NCBI RefSeq assembly: GCF_011612265.2
Contig: NZ_CP050134.2
Location: 1,178,001-1,242,000, forward strand
Length of the DNA stretch: 64,000 nucleotides
Source: Corynebacterium matruchotii
GTDB lineage: Bacteria > Actinomycetota > Actinomycetes > Mycobacteriales > Mycobacteriaceae
Direction of reading: 5' to 3'
Made by a program: the position numbers and the translations under genes. Under the pieces are notes generated by a model. That model did no database searches, had not been told where the DNA came from, and saw nothing but the letters and a program-made list of their open reading frames with translations. Shown piece by piece: positions 48,810-58,995 of this stretch. Every line of letters begins with the position of its first letter. Positions within the stretch are counted from its first letter, which is position 1.

Positions 48810-50281
48810 GTCTAGAGAAAAAACCCGGCGGGTTCCGTTCCCGCGCCAAAGGCGAAAAACGGGCGCCCGCCTTCGGGAACCGTCCCATGGCGCCGCGGCC
48901 GACCCGCTACCAGCCCGGTGGGGATCCGCGCGCCCTGGGGGATGTGGACTTGGCCCGGGCCGTCGCCTTTGACGTGCTCTACCGCGTCAACGTCGAGGGC
49001 ACGTACGCCAACCTGGCCCTCCCCAAAGCGCTGACCGAATACCGGCTCAAACGCCGCGACGCCGCCTTCGCCACCGAAATCACCTACGGCACCCTGCGGG
49101 TCCAAGGCATACTCGATATCGTCATAGCCCACTGTTCCTCCCGGCCGCTCGACAGCATTGATCCGGCGGTGCTTGGTGCCATCCGGCTGGGCGCCTACCA
49201 GCTGCTCTACACCCGGGTGGAACCGCACGCGGCCGTGGACTCCGCCGTGAAAATCGTCGCCGCCACCGGAAACGAACAGGCCAAAGGCTTCGCCAACGGC
49301 ATCCTGCGGAAAATATCCCGCACCACGCCCGAAGCCTGGTGGGAGAAGCTCCAACCCGCCGACGAACTCGCCGCCATTGCCTTCCGCCACGCCCACCCCG
49401 AATGGGTCGCTAAAAGTTTCGAACAGGCCCTGGGGGGTCGTGACGAACTAGACGCCGCCCTCGCCGCCGATTCCGAGCGCCCCATCGTGCACCTCGTGGC
49501 TCGCCCCGGGGAGATCACCGCCGAGGAACTCGCCCTCATGACCGGTGGTGATGAAGGAACCTACTCGCCCTACGCCGTCTACCTGCCCGGCGGTGACCCC
49601 GGCCGCATCGACGCCGTCCGCGACGGGCTGGCCGCGGTGCAGGACGAAGGGTCCCAGCTCATTGCCCGCGCCCTCACCGAAGCCCCCCTCGACGGGCCCG
49701 ACGGTGGGCACTGGCTTGACCTGTGTGCCGGCCCCGGCGGCAAGGCCGCGCTCCTGGGGGCCATTGCCCGCATCGAATCCGCCACCGTCGACGCCGTGGA
49801 GGTCCAACCCCACCGCGCGAAACTCGTCCAACAAACCGTCCGCGACCTCCCCGTCACGGTGCACACCATGGACGGCCGTAACCCCAGCTTCGAATACCAA
49901 TTCGACCGGGTGTTGGTGGATGCCCCCTGCTCCGGCCTCGGCGCCCTCCGGCGCCGCCCCGAGGCCCGCTGGCGCAAACAAGAATCCGACATTGCCCAAT
50001 TGGCGCAACTCCAATACGAACTCCTTGCCTCCGCCATTAACCTCACCCGCCCAGGTGGCATCATCGTCTACTCCACCTGCTCGCCCGATCTTCGGGAAAC
50101 CCGCGGCGTCGTCAATAAAGCCCTGGAAAACCACCCGGTTGTCGAACTCGACGCCCACCCGCTCGTCCCCAACATGGAGAACACAGGGGAAGAAAAATCC
50201 GTACAAATGTGGCCCCACCGCCACCACACCGACGCCATGTTTTTCGCCGTCTTGAAGAAAACCCCCGAGAAACTAGGATAA
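48806..50281 (+). CDS. rsmB: 16S rRNA (cytosine-5)-methyltransferase RsmB-like (Sun family)
   Basis: A 491-residue enzyme. The N-terminal NusB-like RNA-binding domain (ARAVAFDVLYRVNVEGTYANLAL) is followed by the SAM-dependent Rossmann domain with LDLCAGPGGKAALLGAI. Catalytic cysteines lie in LVDAPCSGLGALRRRPEARW (near 374) and IVYSTCSPDLRET (near 427). A basic roughly 50-residue N-terminal extension is present. The ATG overlaps the fmt stop. Confidence 0.93.
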   Translation: MSLEKKPGGFRSRAKGEKRAPAFGNRPMAPRPTRYQPGGDPRALGDVDLARAVAFDVLYRVNVEGTYANLALPKALTEYRLKRRDAAFATEITYGTLRVQGILDIVIAHCSSRPLDSIDPAVLGAIRLGAYQLLYTRVEPHAAVDSAVKIVAATGNEQAKGFANGILRKISRTTPEAWWEKLQPADELAAIAFRHAHPEWVAKSFEQALGGRDELDAALAADSERPIVHLVARPGEITAEELALMTGGDEGTYSPYAVYLPGGDPGRIDAVRDGLAAVQDEGSQLIARALTEAPLDGPDGGHWLDLCAGPGGKAALLGAIARIESATVDAVEVQPHRAKLVQQTVRDLPVTVHTMDGRNPSFEYQFDRVLVDAPCSGLGALRRRPEARWRKQESDIAQLAQLQYELLASAINLTRPGGIIVYSTCSPDLRETRGVVNKALENHPVVELDAHPLVPNMENTGEEKSVQMWPHRHHTDAMFFAVLKKTPEKLG

Positions 50282-50286
50282 CAATC

Positions 50287-50943
50287 ATGACAACCCCCAT
50301 CATTTCCCCCTCCATCCTGTCCGCCGACTTTACCAACCTGGGCGCCGACATCCAGGCCGTTGCCAACGCCGACTGGATTCACGTCGACATCATGGATGGG
50401 CATTTCGTCCCGAACCTTTCGTTCGGCGCCGACATTACCGCCGCCGCCCGGCGCGCCACCACCCAGCCTCTCGACGTGCACCTTATGATCGACAACCCCG
50501 AACGCTGGGTGGATAACTACATCAAGGCCGGCGCGGACCACATTATCTTCCACGTGGAGGCCACCGACGATCCGGTTTCCCTCGCCCGCCACATCCGGGC
50601 CGCCGGCGTTCAGGCCGGCTTCTCCCTCCGCCCCGGTACCCCCATCGAGCCCTACCTTCCCACACTCGATGAATTTGATTTGGTGCTCATCATGAGCGTC
50701 GAACCCGGGTTCGGTGGCCAAAAATTCATGCCCGACCAGCTCGACAAGGTTCGTGCCCTCCGGCACGAAATCACCACCCGTGGCCTTGCCACCCTCATCG
50801 AGATCGACGGCGGCATCAGCGCCGACACCATCGCCCAGGCTGCCGAGGCCGGCTGTGACGCCTTCGTCGCCGGCTCCGCCATTTTCACCAACGACGACCC
50901 GGCGGCAGCCGTCACTAACCTCCGCACCCTGGCCACCCTCTAA
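50287..50943 (+). CDS. rpe: Ribulose-phosphate 3-epimerase
   Basis: A 218-residue TIM-barrel enzyme of the pentose phosphate pathway. Motifs are SPSILSADFTNLG, HVDIMDGHFVPNLSFG, LDVHLMIDNPERW, MSVEPGFGGQKF and EIDGGISADTI. The ATG giving MTTPIISPSILSAD lies five bases after rsmB. The adjacent ribE gene replaces the fuller rib cluster seen in C. glutamicum. Confidence 0.96.
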   Translation: MTTPIISPSILSADFTNLGADIQAVANADWIHVDIMDGHFVPNLSFGADITAAARRATTQPLDVHLMIDNPERWVDNYIKAGADHIIFHVEATDDPVSLARHIRAAGVQAGFSLRPGTPIEPYLPTLDEFDLVLIMSVEPGFGGQKFMPDQLDKVRALRHEITTRGLATLIEIDGGISADTIAQAAEAGCDAFVAGSAIFTNDDPAAAVTNLRTLATL

Positions 50944-50960
50944 CCCCACCACAAAATCTC

Positions 50961-51542
50961 ATGTTCAGCGGAATCATCGAAGAAATCGGCACCATCACCA
51001 CCATCACCCCCCGCGGTGACTCCTGTAAACTCCACATCACCGCGGCAACCGTCACCACCGACATCCACCCCGGTGACTCCATCGCTGTCAACGGCATCTG
51101 CCTCACCGTTGTCGACCATGACCCCACCGGGTTCACCGCCGACGTCATGAAAGAAACCCTCGACCGCAGTGTTCTCGGCCACGTCGGCGACCCAGTCAAC
51201 CTGGAGCGCGCCCTCCCCGTCACCGGCCGCCTCGGCGGCCACATCGTCCAGGGGCATGTCGATACCACCACCACGCTCATCCACCGGGAAATCGGTGAGC
51301 ATTGGCACACGCTCCGTTTCCACCTGCCGCCGCAGCTCGCCAAATATGTGGTAGAAAAAGGCAGCATCGCCATCAACGGCACCTCCCTCACGGTCTCCGC
51401 CATAGGCGACGACTATTTCGAAGTGTCCCTCATCCCCACCACCCTCACCCACACCAATCTCGGCACCCTCCAACCTGGCGACTCCGTCAACCTAGAGGCA
51501 GACATCCTCGCTAAACACGTCGAAAAGCTCCTCGCACACTAG
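50961..51542 (+). CDS. ribE: Riboflavin synthase alpha chain
   Basis: A 193-residue enzyme dismuting two lumazines to riboflavin. It has two lumazine-binding repeats, the first beginning MFSGIIEEIGTI with NGICLTVV, the second with GGHIVQGHVD and INGTSLTVS. The length is slightly short but both halves are complete. No ribD, ribAB or ribH neighbours it; the flanking genes are rpe and a PH-domain protein. No FMN riboswitch was seen. Confidence 0.94.
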   Translation: MFSGIIEEIGTITTITPRGDSCKLHITAATVTTDIHPGDSIAVNGICLTVVDHDPTGFTADVMKETLDRSVLGHVGDPVNLERALPVTGRLGGHIVQGHVDTTTTLIHREIGEHWHTLRFHLPPQLAKYVVEKGSIAINGTSLTVSAIGDDYFEVSLIPTTLTHTNLGTLQPGDSVNLEADILAKHVEKLLAH

Positions 51543-51552
51543 AAGGAACCCC

Positions 51553-52071
51553 ATGGACAACAACCAGCCCCTCAGCGACGCCGAAATCCAAGCCTATGTT
51601 GCCGCTGACGCCGCTCTCACCACCACCAAACCCTGGAAGCTTGAAGTCACATCACGACGCATGAAGCTTTACGCTTTCCTCGCCGCCGGTGTCACCCTCG
51701 CCATCCATATTTTCCTCGCCATCGTTGTTGCGGTCGGGAACACCGGCACCGCGGTCACCGTCATCGACCAATGGGGATATTTCCTCGTCGGTGTGCTTTT
51801 CGCCACCGTCATTTTCATCGGGCTGCACCGGCCCCGCGTCCGCGCCAACGAAGACGGCGTCGACGTCCGTAACTTCATCGGTTCTCGCTTCTACCCCTGG
51901 GCCGTCATCTACGGCCTCAGCTTTCCCGAAACTGCTCGCGTGGCCCGCCTTGAACTCCCCGAATTCGAATACGTGCCCATGTGGGCGTTCCTCGCCGCCG
52001 ACGGTGCCGATTGCGTTACCGCCGTCGAAAAATTCCGGGAACTCGAAGCCCAATACATGCCCGAAGACTAG
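51553..52071 (+). CDS. PH-domain-containing membrane protein
   Basis: A 172-residue protein. Two transmembrane helices (about 39-62 and 70-90) are followed by a bacterial PH-like domain (VRANEDGVDVRNFIGSRFYPWAVIYGLSF...). The N-terminal 35 residues are cytoplasmic in the usual model. The protein is conserved between rib genes and uvrC in corynebacteria, and its role is unknown. AAGGAA precedes the ATG. Confidence 0.75.
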   Translation: MDNNQPLSDAEIQAYVAADAALTTTKPWKLEVTSRRMKLYAFLAAGVTLAIHIFLAIVVAVGNTGTAVTVIDQWGYFLVGVLFATVIFIGLHRPRVRANEDGVDVRNFIGSRFYPWAVIYGLSFPETARVARLELPEFEYVPMWAFLAADGADCVTAVEKFRELEAQYMPED

Positions 52072-52100
52072 CCCTCTGTTAAGGAAACCTCGCTGCATCC

Positions 52101-54101
52101 GTGACTGACCCGACGACATACCGCCCCACGAACGTTCCCACCGACCCCGGCGTCTATAAATTCCGCGACCCCACCGGCCGGGTCATCTACGTGGGCAAGG
52201 CCAAAAACCTTCGCGCTCGCCTCGCCACCTACTTCCACGACCTCACGCAACTTCACCCCCGCACCCGCCACATGGTTACCACCGCCAACCAGGTTGAATG
52301 GACTGTGGTCGGCAGCGAAGTCGAGGCACTCCAACTCGAATACACGTGGATTAAAAAATACGACCCCCACTTCAACGTCAAATACCGCGACGATAAAACC
52401 TACCCCTCCCTCGCCATCAGCATTGGCGAACCCATACCCCGCGCCTTCTTCCACCGCGGCCCCCGCAAGGCGGGTATCCGCTACTTCGGCCCCTACTCCC
52501 ACGCCTGGGCCGTCCGCGAAACCCTCGACCTTCTCATCCGAATCTTCCCCGTCCGCACCTGCACCAAAGGCGTCTACAACCGGCACGAAAAACTTGGACG
52601 CCCCTGCCTGCTTGGCTACATCGACAAATGCTCCGCCCCCTGTGTGGGCCGCATCACCGAAACCGACCACCGCCGCATTGTCGACGACCTCTGCGCCTTC
52701 CTCGCCGGCCGCACCAGCCCCATCACCACCAAGCTTGAAACCGAAATGCAGGCCGCCGCGGCCGAACTCGACTTCGAACGCGCCGCCCGCATCCGCGACA
52801 ATCTTGCCGCCATCATCGCCCTCACCGAACAACAAGCCATCGTCCTACCCGACGGCACCGACGCCGACGTCATCGCCATCGACACCGACGAACTCGAAGC
52901 CGCCATCCAACTCTTTCACATCCGCGCCGGCCGGGTGAAAGGCCAACGCGGGTGGGTGGTCGAACGCACCGACGACCACGACGGCGGCAGCGAACAACTC
53001 ATGCAAGACTTCCTCATCCGGTTCTACTCGGACGCGGCAGACCAAGAACAAACCGTCCGGGACTCGGAAGAAAAAGCCATCAAACGCCGGGGCGTCGACA
53101 ACTATGTTCCCATCGACACCACCGCAACAAGCGTGGTTCCCCACGATATCCTCGTGGAAATACCACCAGCTGACATCCCCCACACCGAGGCCGCATTATC
53201 CCAGCTCCGGGGCGGCCCCGTGCGGATCAAAACCCCCAAACGCGGCGACAAGAAAACCCTCATGACCACCGTGCACCGCAACGCCACGGAAGCCCTGAAA
53301 CAACACAAACTCAAACGAGTCGGGGACCTCACCGCTCGATCCGCAGCCCTCCAGGAACTGCAAAACTCCCTCTTCCTCCCCGAAGCCCCACTACGGATCG
53401 AATGCACGGACATCTCCCACATCCAAGGCACCGACGTGGTGGCATCCCTCGTGGTCTTCGAAGACGGGCTGCCGAAAAAATCCGACTACCGGCGGTACAA
53501 AATCACCGACGCCGCCGGCGACGGGCACTCCGATGACGTGGCAAGCATCGCCGAAGTCACCCGCCGCAGGTTCCTTCGACACCACCTTGACAGTCGCACC
53601 GTACCGGAACTAGACGGGTCCCAATTCGAAGACGAAAAACCCCAAACATCGAACAAATTTGCGTACTCGCCCCAGTTGTTTATCGTCGACGGCGGCGCAC
53701 CACAAGTAGCGGCAGCCCAACAAGTGCTCGACGAACTAGGAATAACCGATGTGCCGGTCATAGGCATCGCCAAACGACTAGAAGAAATCTGGGTAGCGGG
53801 GGAGAAGTACCCCCTCATCCTCCCCCGACACTCCCAGGCGCTCTTTCTGATCCAACACATCCGCGACGAAGCACACCGATTCGCCATCACCTTCCACAGG
53901 CAACAACGATCCGCCCGAATGCGACGCAGCGAACTCGACAACATCAAAGGACTCGGCGCAGCTCGACGCACCGAACTGGTCAAACACTTCGGGAGTGTGA
54001 AGCAGCTGAGACAAGCATCAGTAGCGGACATCACCGCAGTCAAAGGATTCGGCCCCCAACTCGCCCAAAACGTCTACGACGCCCTCCACCCCCCAGAATA
54101 A
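52101..54101 (+). CDS. uvrC: UvrABC excinuclease subunit C
   Basis: A 666-residue dual nuclease of nucleotide excision repair. The N-terminal GIY-YIG domain is [29 protein letters not shown] (residues 12-36). The UVR motif that binds UvrB is in [21 protein letters not shown]. The RNase H-like 5' nuclease domain has [20 protein letters not shown] and [10 protein letters not shown]. The C-terminal helix-hairpin-helix pair ends the protein. The GTG start follows AAGGAAA. Confidence 0.96.
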   Translation: MTDPTTYRPTNVPTDPGVYKFRDPTGRVIYVGKAKNLRARLATYFHDLTQLHPRTRHMVTTANQVEWTVVGSEVEALQLEYTWIKKYDPHFNVKYRDDKTYPSLAISIGEPIPRAFFHRGPRKAGIRYFGPYSHAWAVRETLDLLIRIFPVRTCTKGVYNRHEKLGRPCLLGYIDKCSAPCVGRITETDHRRIVDDLCAFLAGRTSPITTKLETEMQAAAAELDFERAARIRDNLAAIIALTEQQAIVLPDGTDADVIAIDTDELEAAIQLFHIRAGRVKGQRGWVVERTDDHDGGSEQLMQDFLIRFYSDAADQEQTVRDSEEKAIKRRGVDNYVPIDTTATSVVPHDILVEIPPADIPHTEAALSQLRGGPVRIKTPKRGDKKTLMTTVHRNATEALKQHKLKRVGDLTARSAALQELQNSLFLPEAPLRIECTDISHIQGTDVVASLVVFEDGLPKKSDYRRYKITDAAGDGHSDDVASIAEVTRRRFLRHHLDSRTVPELDGSQFEDEKPQTSNKFAYSPQLFIVDGGAPQVAAAQQVLDELGITDVPVIGIAKRLEEIWVAGEKYPLILPRHSQALFLIQHIRDEAHRFAITFHRQQRSARMRRSELDNIKGLGAARRTELVKHFGSVKQLRQASVADITAVKGFGPQLAQNVYDALHPPE

Positions 54102-54150
54102 GGCGGGCAACTGTAGCGTGCCCAACCGTCGAAAAGCCGGCCCTGGGGGC

Positions 54151-54156
54151 TAAAAT
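54151..54156 (+). promoter_or_regulatory. -10 box of rapZ, leaderless start
   Basis: TAAAAT, then six bases (GGCGGT), then the ATG at 54163. Confidence 0.5.
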
Positions 54157-54162
54157 GGCGGT

Positions 54163-55062
54163 ATGATCGCCGAAGCCCCGCGCAATATAGAACCAGTAAC
54201 CGAAATACCACCAGTCATCATCACCGGCATGTCCGGGGCGGGCCTCAGCTCGGCCGCCCGAGTACTCGAAGACATGGGATGGTACGTCTCCCAAAACCTC
54301 CCCCCGCAACTCGTGGTGCAATTTTTTGAATTTTGCGCAGCCGACACCTCACCAGTCGACAAAGTAGCACTCGTATCCGACGTGAGGTCACTCGACTTCT
54401 CCTTCGGCCTCGACGTCGTCATATCCCAACTCGACACCGAAGGACTCAAACCACTCGTCCTCTTCATGGATGCCCGCGACGACGTCCTCATTAAACGCTT
54501 CGACAATCTCCGCCGCACCCACCCACTCCAAGGATCCGGCACCCTACTCGTCGGCATCGAACGAGAACGCGCCCTCGTCGCAAACCTCAAAGAATCCGCC
54601 GACGTGGTCATCGACACCTCCGACCTATCAATCCACGACCTCCGCCGAGCAATCGAACCCAACTTCGAATACCTCGCATCCAACAAACAACACGTCACCG
54701 TCCAATCATTCGGCTTCAAACACGGCACCCCCCGCGACACCGACATCATGGTCGACGTCCGATTCCTCCCCAACCCATTCTGGATACCAGAACTGCGACC
54801 ATTCCGTGGAGTCGACAAACCCGTCTCCGACTACGTGCTCAGCGCCGCCGCAGCCCAAGAATTTCTTGACAATTTCTATAAAATGCTCATGGACATGCGT
54901 GAAGGCTTCAAACATGAAGGCAAAAAGTTTATTACTGTGTCTATTGGTTGCACCGGTGGACATCATCGCTCAGTAGCCATCGCAGAAGAACTAGCACGCA
55001 GGCTTGCCGTCAACGATGACCTTGACGTGACAGTTTCTCACCGCGACATTAACCGTCACTAA
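54163..55062 (+). CDS. rapZ: RapZ-like nucleotide-binding protein
   Basis: A 299-residue protein of the YvcJ/RapZ family, which regulates small RNA or envelope metabolism and hydrolyses GTP/ATP in studied members. The P-loop reads [10 protein letters not shown] (22-31), with Leu28 where Lys or Arg is usual. The C-terminal RapZ domain is complete ([41 protein letters not shown]). Codons switch from NNC-rich to AT-richer in the last 190 bases. Confidence 0.93.
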   Translation: MIAEAPRNIEPVTEIPPVIITGMSGAGLSSAARVLEDMGWYVSQNLPPQLVVQFFEFCAADTSPVDKVALVSDVRSLDFSFGLDVVISQLDTEGLKPLVLFMDARDDVLIKRFDNLRRTHPLQGSGTLLVGIERERALVANLKESADVVIDTSDLSIHDLRRAIEPNFEYLASNKQHVTVQSFGFKHGTPRDTDIMVDVRFLPNPFWIPELRPFRGVDKPVSDYVLSAAAAQEFLDNFYKMLMDMREGFKHEGKKFITVSIGCTGGHHRSVAIAEELARRLAVNDDLDVTVSHRDINRH

Positions 55063-55130
55063 CCGAAGCAGCCATGGCGCAATAAACCTCCGGCACTCAC
55101 ACGGAACACGGAACCAAAGGTGACAACAGC

Positions 55131-56138
55131 ATGGACACAACAACTGGTACTTTCCCCACATTCCCCCAAGGCACCAAAGTCGCCAGCCTAGGTGGCGGCC
55201 ATGGCCTGTTCCAAACCCTCACCGCAGTCCGCCTCCTCCACCCCGACACCATCACCGCCATCGTCACCGTCGCCGACGACGGCGGATCCTCCGGCCGAAT
55301 CCGCAGAGAACTCGGACAAATCCCCCCAGGAGACCTCCGCATGGCACTCTCCGCACTCGCCCCCCGCGATGACGAAGGCCGCATGTGGGAAGCCACCCTC
55401 CAGCACCGATTCGGCGGCTCAGGCGCACTCGCCGGCCACGCGGTAGGAAACATGCTCATTGCCGGGCTCTATGACATACTCCAATCCGAAGTTGCCGCCC
55501 TCGACGTGGTAGCAAAACTCATCCGCGCCGAAGGCCGCGTCTTACCGGTCTGCGAACAACCCCTAGAAATCGAAGCCGAAGTAGGCGGCCTCGACGCCGA
55601 CCCCCGCATCGTGCGGCAAGTCCGCGGCCAAGTCGCAGTCGCCACAACCGTCGGATCGGTACGCCGCGCCCGCCTCGTACCAGAAAACGCCGTAGCCTGC
55701 GAAGAAGCCATGACCGCACTCCAAGACGCCGACCTCATCACCCTAGGCCCCGGCTCCTGGTTCACCTCCGTCGTACCCCACCTCCTCGTGCCCGGCGTCA
55801 CCGATGTGCTAGAACGCTGCACTGGCATGAAAATCGTGGTCGTCAACCTCGACGCAGAACCGGGGGAGACCGCAGGATTCACGGCCGAACGATACCTGCA
55901 CATACTGCAACAACATGCGGCATCATTCACCGCCGACGTCGTCATCGTGGATGAGCATTCCGTGCCGAACGAAGCCGACCGCACATACCTGGCGCGGGCC
56001 GCCGCAAATATCGGGGCCAAACTCGCATTCCACGACGTTCGGGAAGAAGACTCCTCCGGCTACTACAAGTCCCGGCACGACCCGAAAAAACTCGCAGCCG
56101 CACTAGGGGCAGAATACCTGGCGGCCCGCGGCCAATAA
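55131..56138 (+). CDS. yvcK: YvcK/CofD-like gluconeogenesis factor
   Basis: A 335-residue UDP-sugar-binding protein that links carbon status to cell-wall synthesis in related actinobacteria. It has SLGGGHGLFQTLTAVR (19-34), VTVADDGGSSGRIR and PGDLRMALSAL. The C-terminal NVVVNLDAEPGET-type part is complete. It lies between rapZ and whiA in the conserved trio. Confidence 0.92.
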   Translation: MDTTTGTFPTFPQGTKVASLGGGHGLFQTLTAVRLLHPDTITAIVTVADDGGSSGRIRRELGQIPPGDLRMALSALAPRDDEGRMWEATLQHRFGGSGALAGHAVGNMLIAGLYDILQSEVAALDVVAKLIRAEGRVLPVCEQPLEIEAEVGGLDADPRIVRQVRGQVAVATTVGSVRRARLVPENAVACEEAMTALQDADLITLGPGSWFTSVVPHLLVPGVTDVLERCTGMKIVVVNLDAEPGETAGFTAERYLHILQQHAASFTADVVIVDEHSVPNEADRTYLARAAANIGAKLAFHDVREEDSSGYYKSRHDPKKLAAALGAEYLAARGQ

Positions 56139-56227
56139 CCCAATTCCGGCCGGCCGCGCCGGGATAGCAGCAGCATTTGTGCAGCGTGTTCGGCGTGTCG
56201 TGGTCTTTGTCGGCGCGAGAAGCTGCG

Positions 56228-56233
56228 TATGAT
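56228..56233 (+). promoter_or_regulatory. -10 candidate for whiA
   Basis: TATGAT, with a poor TTGTCG -35 at 56207-56212 (15-bp spacer). Confidence 0.35.
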
Positions 56234-56276
56234 AGATAGCTCACATTACTGAATGTATGACGATGGGAAGCGTGCG

Positions 56277-57272
56277 ATGGCCGACGATTTAACAACAAGC
56301 GTGAAGGAAGAGCTATGCCGGGTGGAGGTGAAGTCACAGAATGTTCGCATCGCCGAAATCGCGGCAATGATCCGGTTTGCCGGCGAGTTAAGCATTGTGG
56401 CAAACAAGCCGGTGCTAGAGGTGGAGCTGGAGGTGCGGGCCGCGGCCGAGCGCTTACGGCGGGCCATGATGGAACTTTTCGACATCAGGGTATCGCTCTT
56501 AGAGTTAGGTGCCACATCATCCAGAAAGGCGGCGCGGTATTTGCTACGGATCACCGATGATGTGGAGATGGTGATCCGCCGGGTGGGGTTGGTGACCAGG
56601 TCGGGGCAGCAGGTGCGGGGGTTGCCGCCCCAGGTGGTCAGCGGCACGGTCGACCATGCGGAGGCGGCGTGGCGGGGGGCGTTTTTAGCGTCGGGCCAGC
56701 TGGGGGATCCGATGCGAAGCAGCGGTTTGGAGGTGAATTGCCCGGGGCAGGAAACCTCATTGGCACTGGTGGGGTGTGCGCGCCGGTTGGGGATTAGCGC
56801 AAAAACCAAAGAGTCGCGGGGGGTGGAGAAAGTGACGATTCGTGACGGGCAGGATGTGGGGGCGTTGCTGGCGCGCATGGGGGCGCATGTGACCCGCATG
56901 AAGTGGGATGAGAAGCGGTTGCGGCGGGAGACGCGGCCCGCAAATAACCGGTTGGCGAATTTTGATGATGCTAACTTACGACGCTCGGCGCGGGCGGCGG
57001 TGACAGCTGCGGCGCGGGTGAATCGGGCCATGGAAATTCTTGGCGACGATGTTCCGGACCATTTGGCGGAGGCGGGGCAGTTGCGGGTCAAATACCAGCA
57101 GGCCTCGCTAGAGGAGCTGGGCCGGCTGGCGGAGCCGCAACTCACGAAGGATGCGGTGGCCGGCCGGATCCGCCGACTATTATCCATGGCGGATAAGCGG
57201 GCCAAGGAATTAGGCATCGCTGACACGCATGCTGAGGTTACGGAGCAATTATTGGCCGATAATGAGGCGTGA
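56277..57272 (+). CDS. whiA: Sporulation-type regulator WhiA (DNA-binding)
   Basis: A 331-residue protein with the two-part layout of WhiA: an N-terminal degenerate LAGLIDADG homing-endonuclease-like domain and a C-terminal DNA-binding helix-turn-helix (DVPDHLAEAGQLRVKYQQASLEELGRL). In non-sporulating corynebacteria it is a cell-division regulator. The ATG giving MADDLTTSVKEELCR is used; an ATG eight codons earlier is less like the family N-terminus. Confidence 0.93.
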   Translation: MADDLTTSVKEELCRVEVKSQNVRIAEIAAMIRFAGELSIVANKPVLEVELEVRAAAERLRRAMMELFDIRVSLLELGATSSRKAARYLLRITDDVEMVIRRVGLVTRSGQQVRGLPPQVVSGTVDHAEAAWRGAFLASGQLGDPMRSSGLEVNCPGQETSLALVGCARRLGISAKTKESRGVEKVTIRDGQDVGALLARMGAHVTRMKWDEKRLRRETRPANNRLANFDDANLRRSARAAVTAAARVNRAMEILGDDVPDHLAEAGQLRVKYQQASLEELGRLAEPQLTKDAVAGRIRRLLSMADKRAKELGIADTHAEVTEQLLADNEA

Positions 57273-57522
57273 TTCATTTCCCTCCCATGGTGCTAGCTGG
57301 ATGTTTGCCCTGGGAGGTTTTTCCTGCTATCGGATATGTTGGTTGGGGAAATAGTGAAATTTATTGGGTGGGTTTTGGGGGAAAGTGAGATTGATGCGTG
57401 GGGGAGTGGTGGCCAATGGTTCGTGTGGGTTTTTGTTATTTTATGTGAGTTTCTCCGAATGAAATGTGGTTTTCTCGCACGAAAGTCGGAAAGCGGCGGA
57501 CATAGAGCCATAGAAATGTGGT

Positions 57523-57538
57523 TGTGATTATATTCACA
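57523..57538. promoter_or_regulatory. GlxR/CRP-type binding site
   Basis: TGTGATTATATTCACA matches the consensus TGTGA-N6-TCACA perfectly and is palindromic to TTGTGA/TCACAA. GlxR is the cAMP-responsive master regulator of corynebacterial carbon metabolism, and gapA is a plausible target. The site lies about 240 bases before the gapA -10 candidate, rather far for direct control of that promoter. Confidence 0.7.
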
Positions 57539-57761
57539 AATCACTGTGACGGGTGCAAGGAATCAAAAAGAAACAATCTGTAATATATTGGTTTATTGCC
57601 CCCAGATTGGGGTGATAAATGGTTGATGATCCCGAATTTCCGCATATAAACCCGCTTTTAGCCCCCGTCGACAAGCTTCTTTTGCCCCCGTTTGGACCAT
57701 GATGTTAGGAACCGGGAAAATTTTATTTTTTGTAACTAGTGCAGGTTGGGGGATGCGTCGC

Positions 57762-57767
57762 TACACT
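57762..57767 (+). promoter_or_regulatory. -10 candidate for gapA
   Basis: TACACT within CTACACTGG, the same core as before mihF and the AAA ATPase gene. No convincing -35 was found. Confidence 0.4.
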
Positions 57768-57805
57768 GGAAAACCGAAGGCGAGCCGGTAATTAAAGTCG
57801 GATGA

Positions 57806-58867
<1,062 letters not shown>

Positions 58868-58879
58868 GACCCATCATGA

Positions 58880-58901
58880 GTTGGTGCGGCAAGGCGCCAA
58901 C
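58880..58901 (+). other. Hairpin after gapA
   Basis: GTTGGTGC and GCGCCAAC pair (one G-T wobble) around a six-base loop. It lies between the gapA stop and the terminator below and may stabilise the gapA mRNA end. Confidence 0.4.
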
Positions 58902-58916
58902 ACTTTTGAATAACAG

Positions 58917-58952
58917 TCCCCGAGGTAGCGCAAAACCACCTCGGGGATTTTC
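58917..58952 (+). terminator. Terminator between gapA and pgk
   Basis: TCCCCGAGGT and ACCTCGGGGA form a 10-bp stem followed by TTTTCC. Confidence 0.75.
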
Positions 58953-58995
58953 CACAAACACCTTTAAATAATCACACCGAAAGGTACATAACTCG

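Noticed and set aside
57336..57527. 63-codon frame in the whiA-gapA gap
   Set aside because: No ribosome binding site, no family, and it ends inside the GlxR site.
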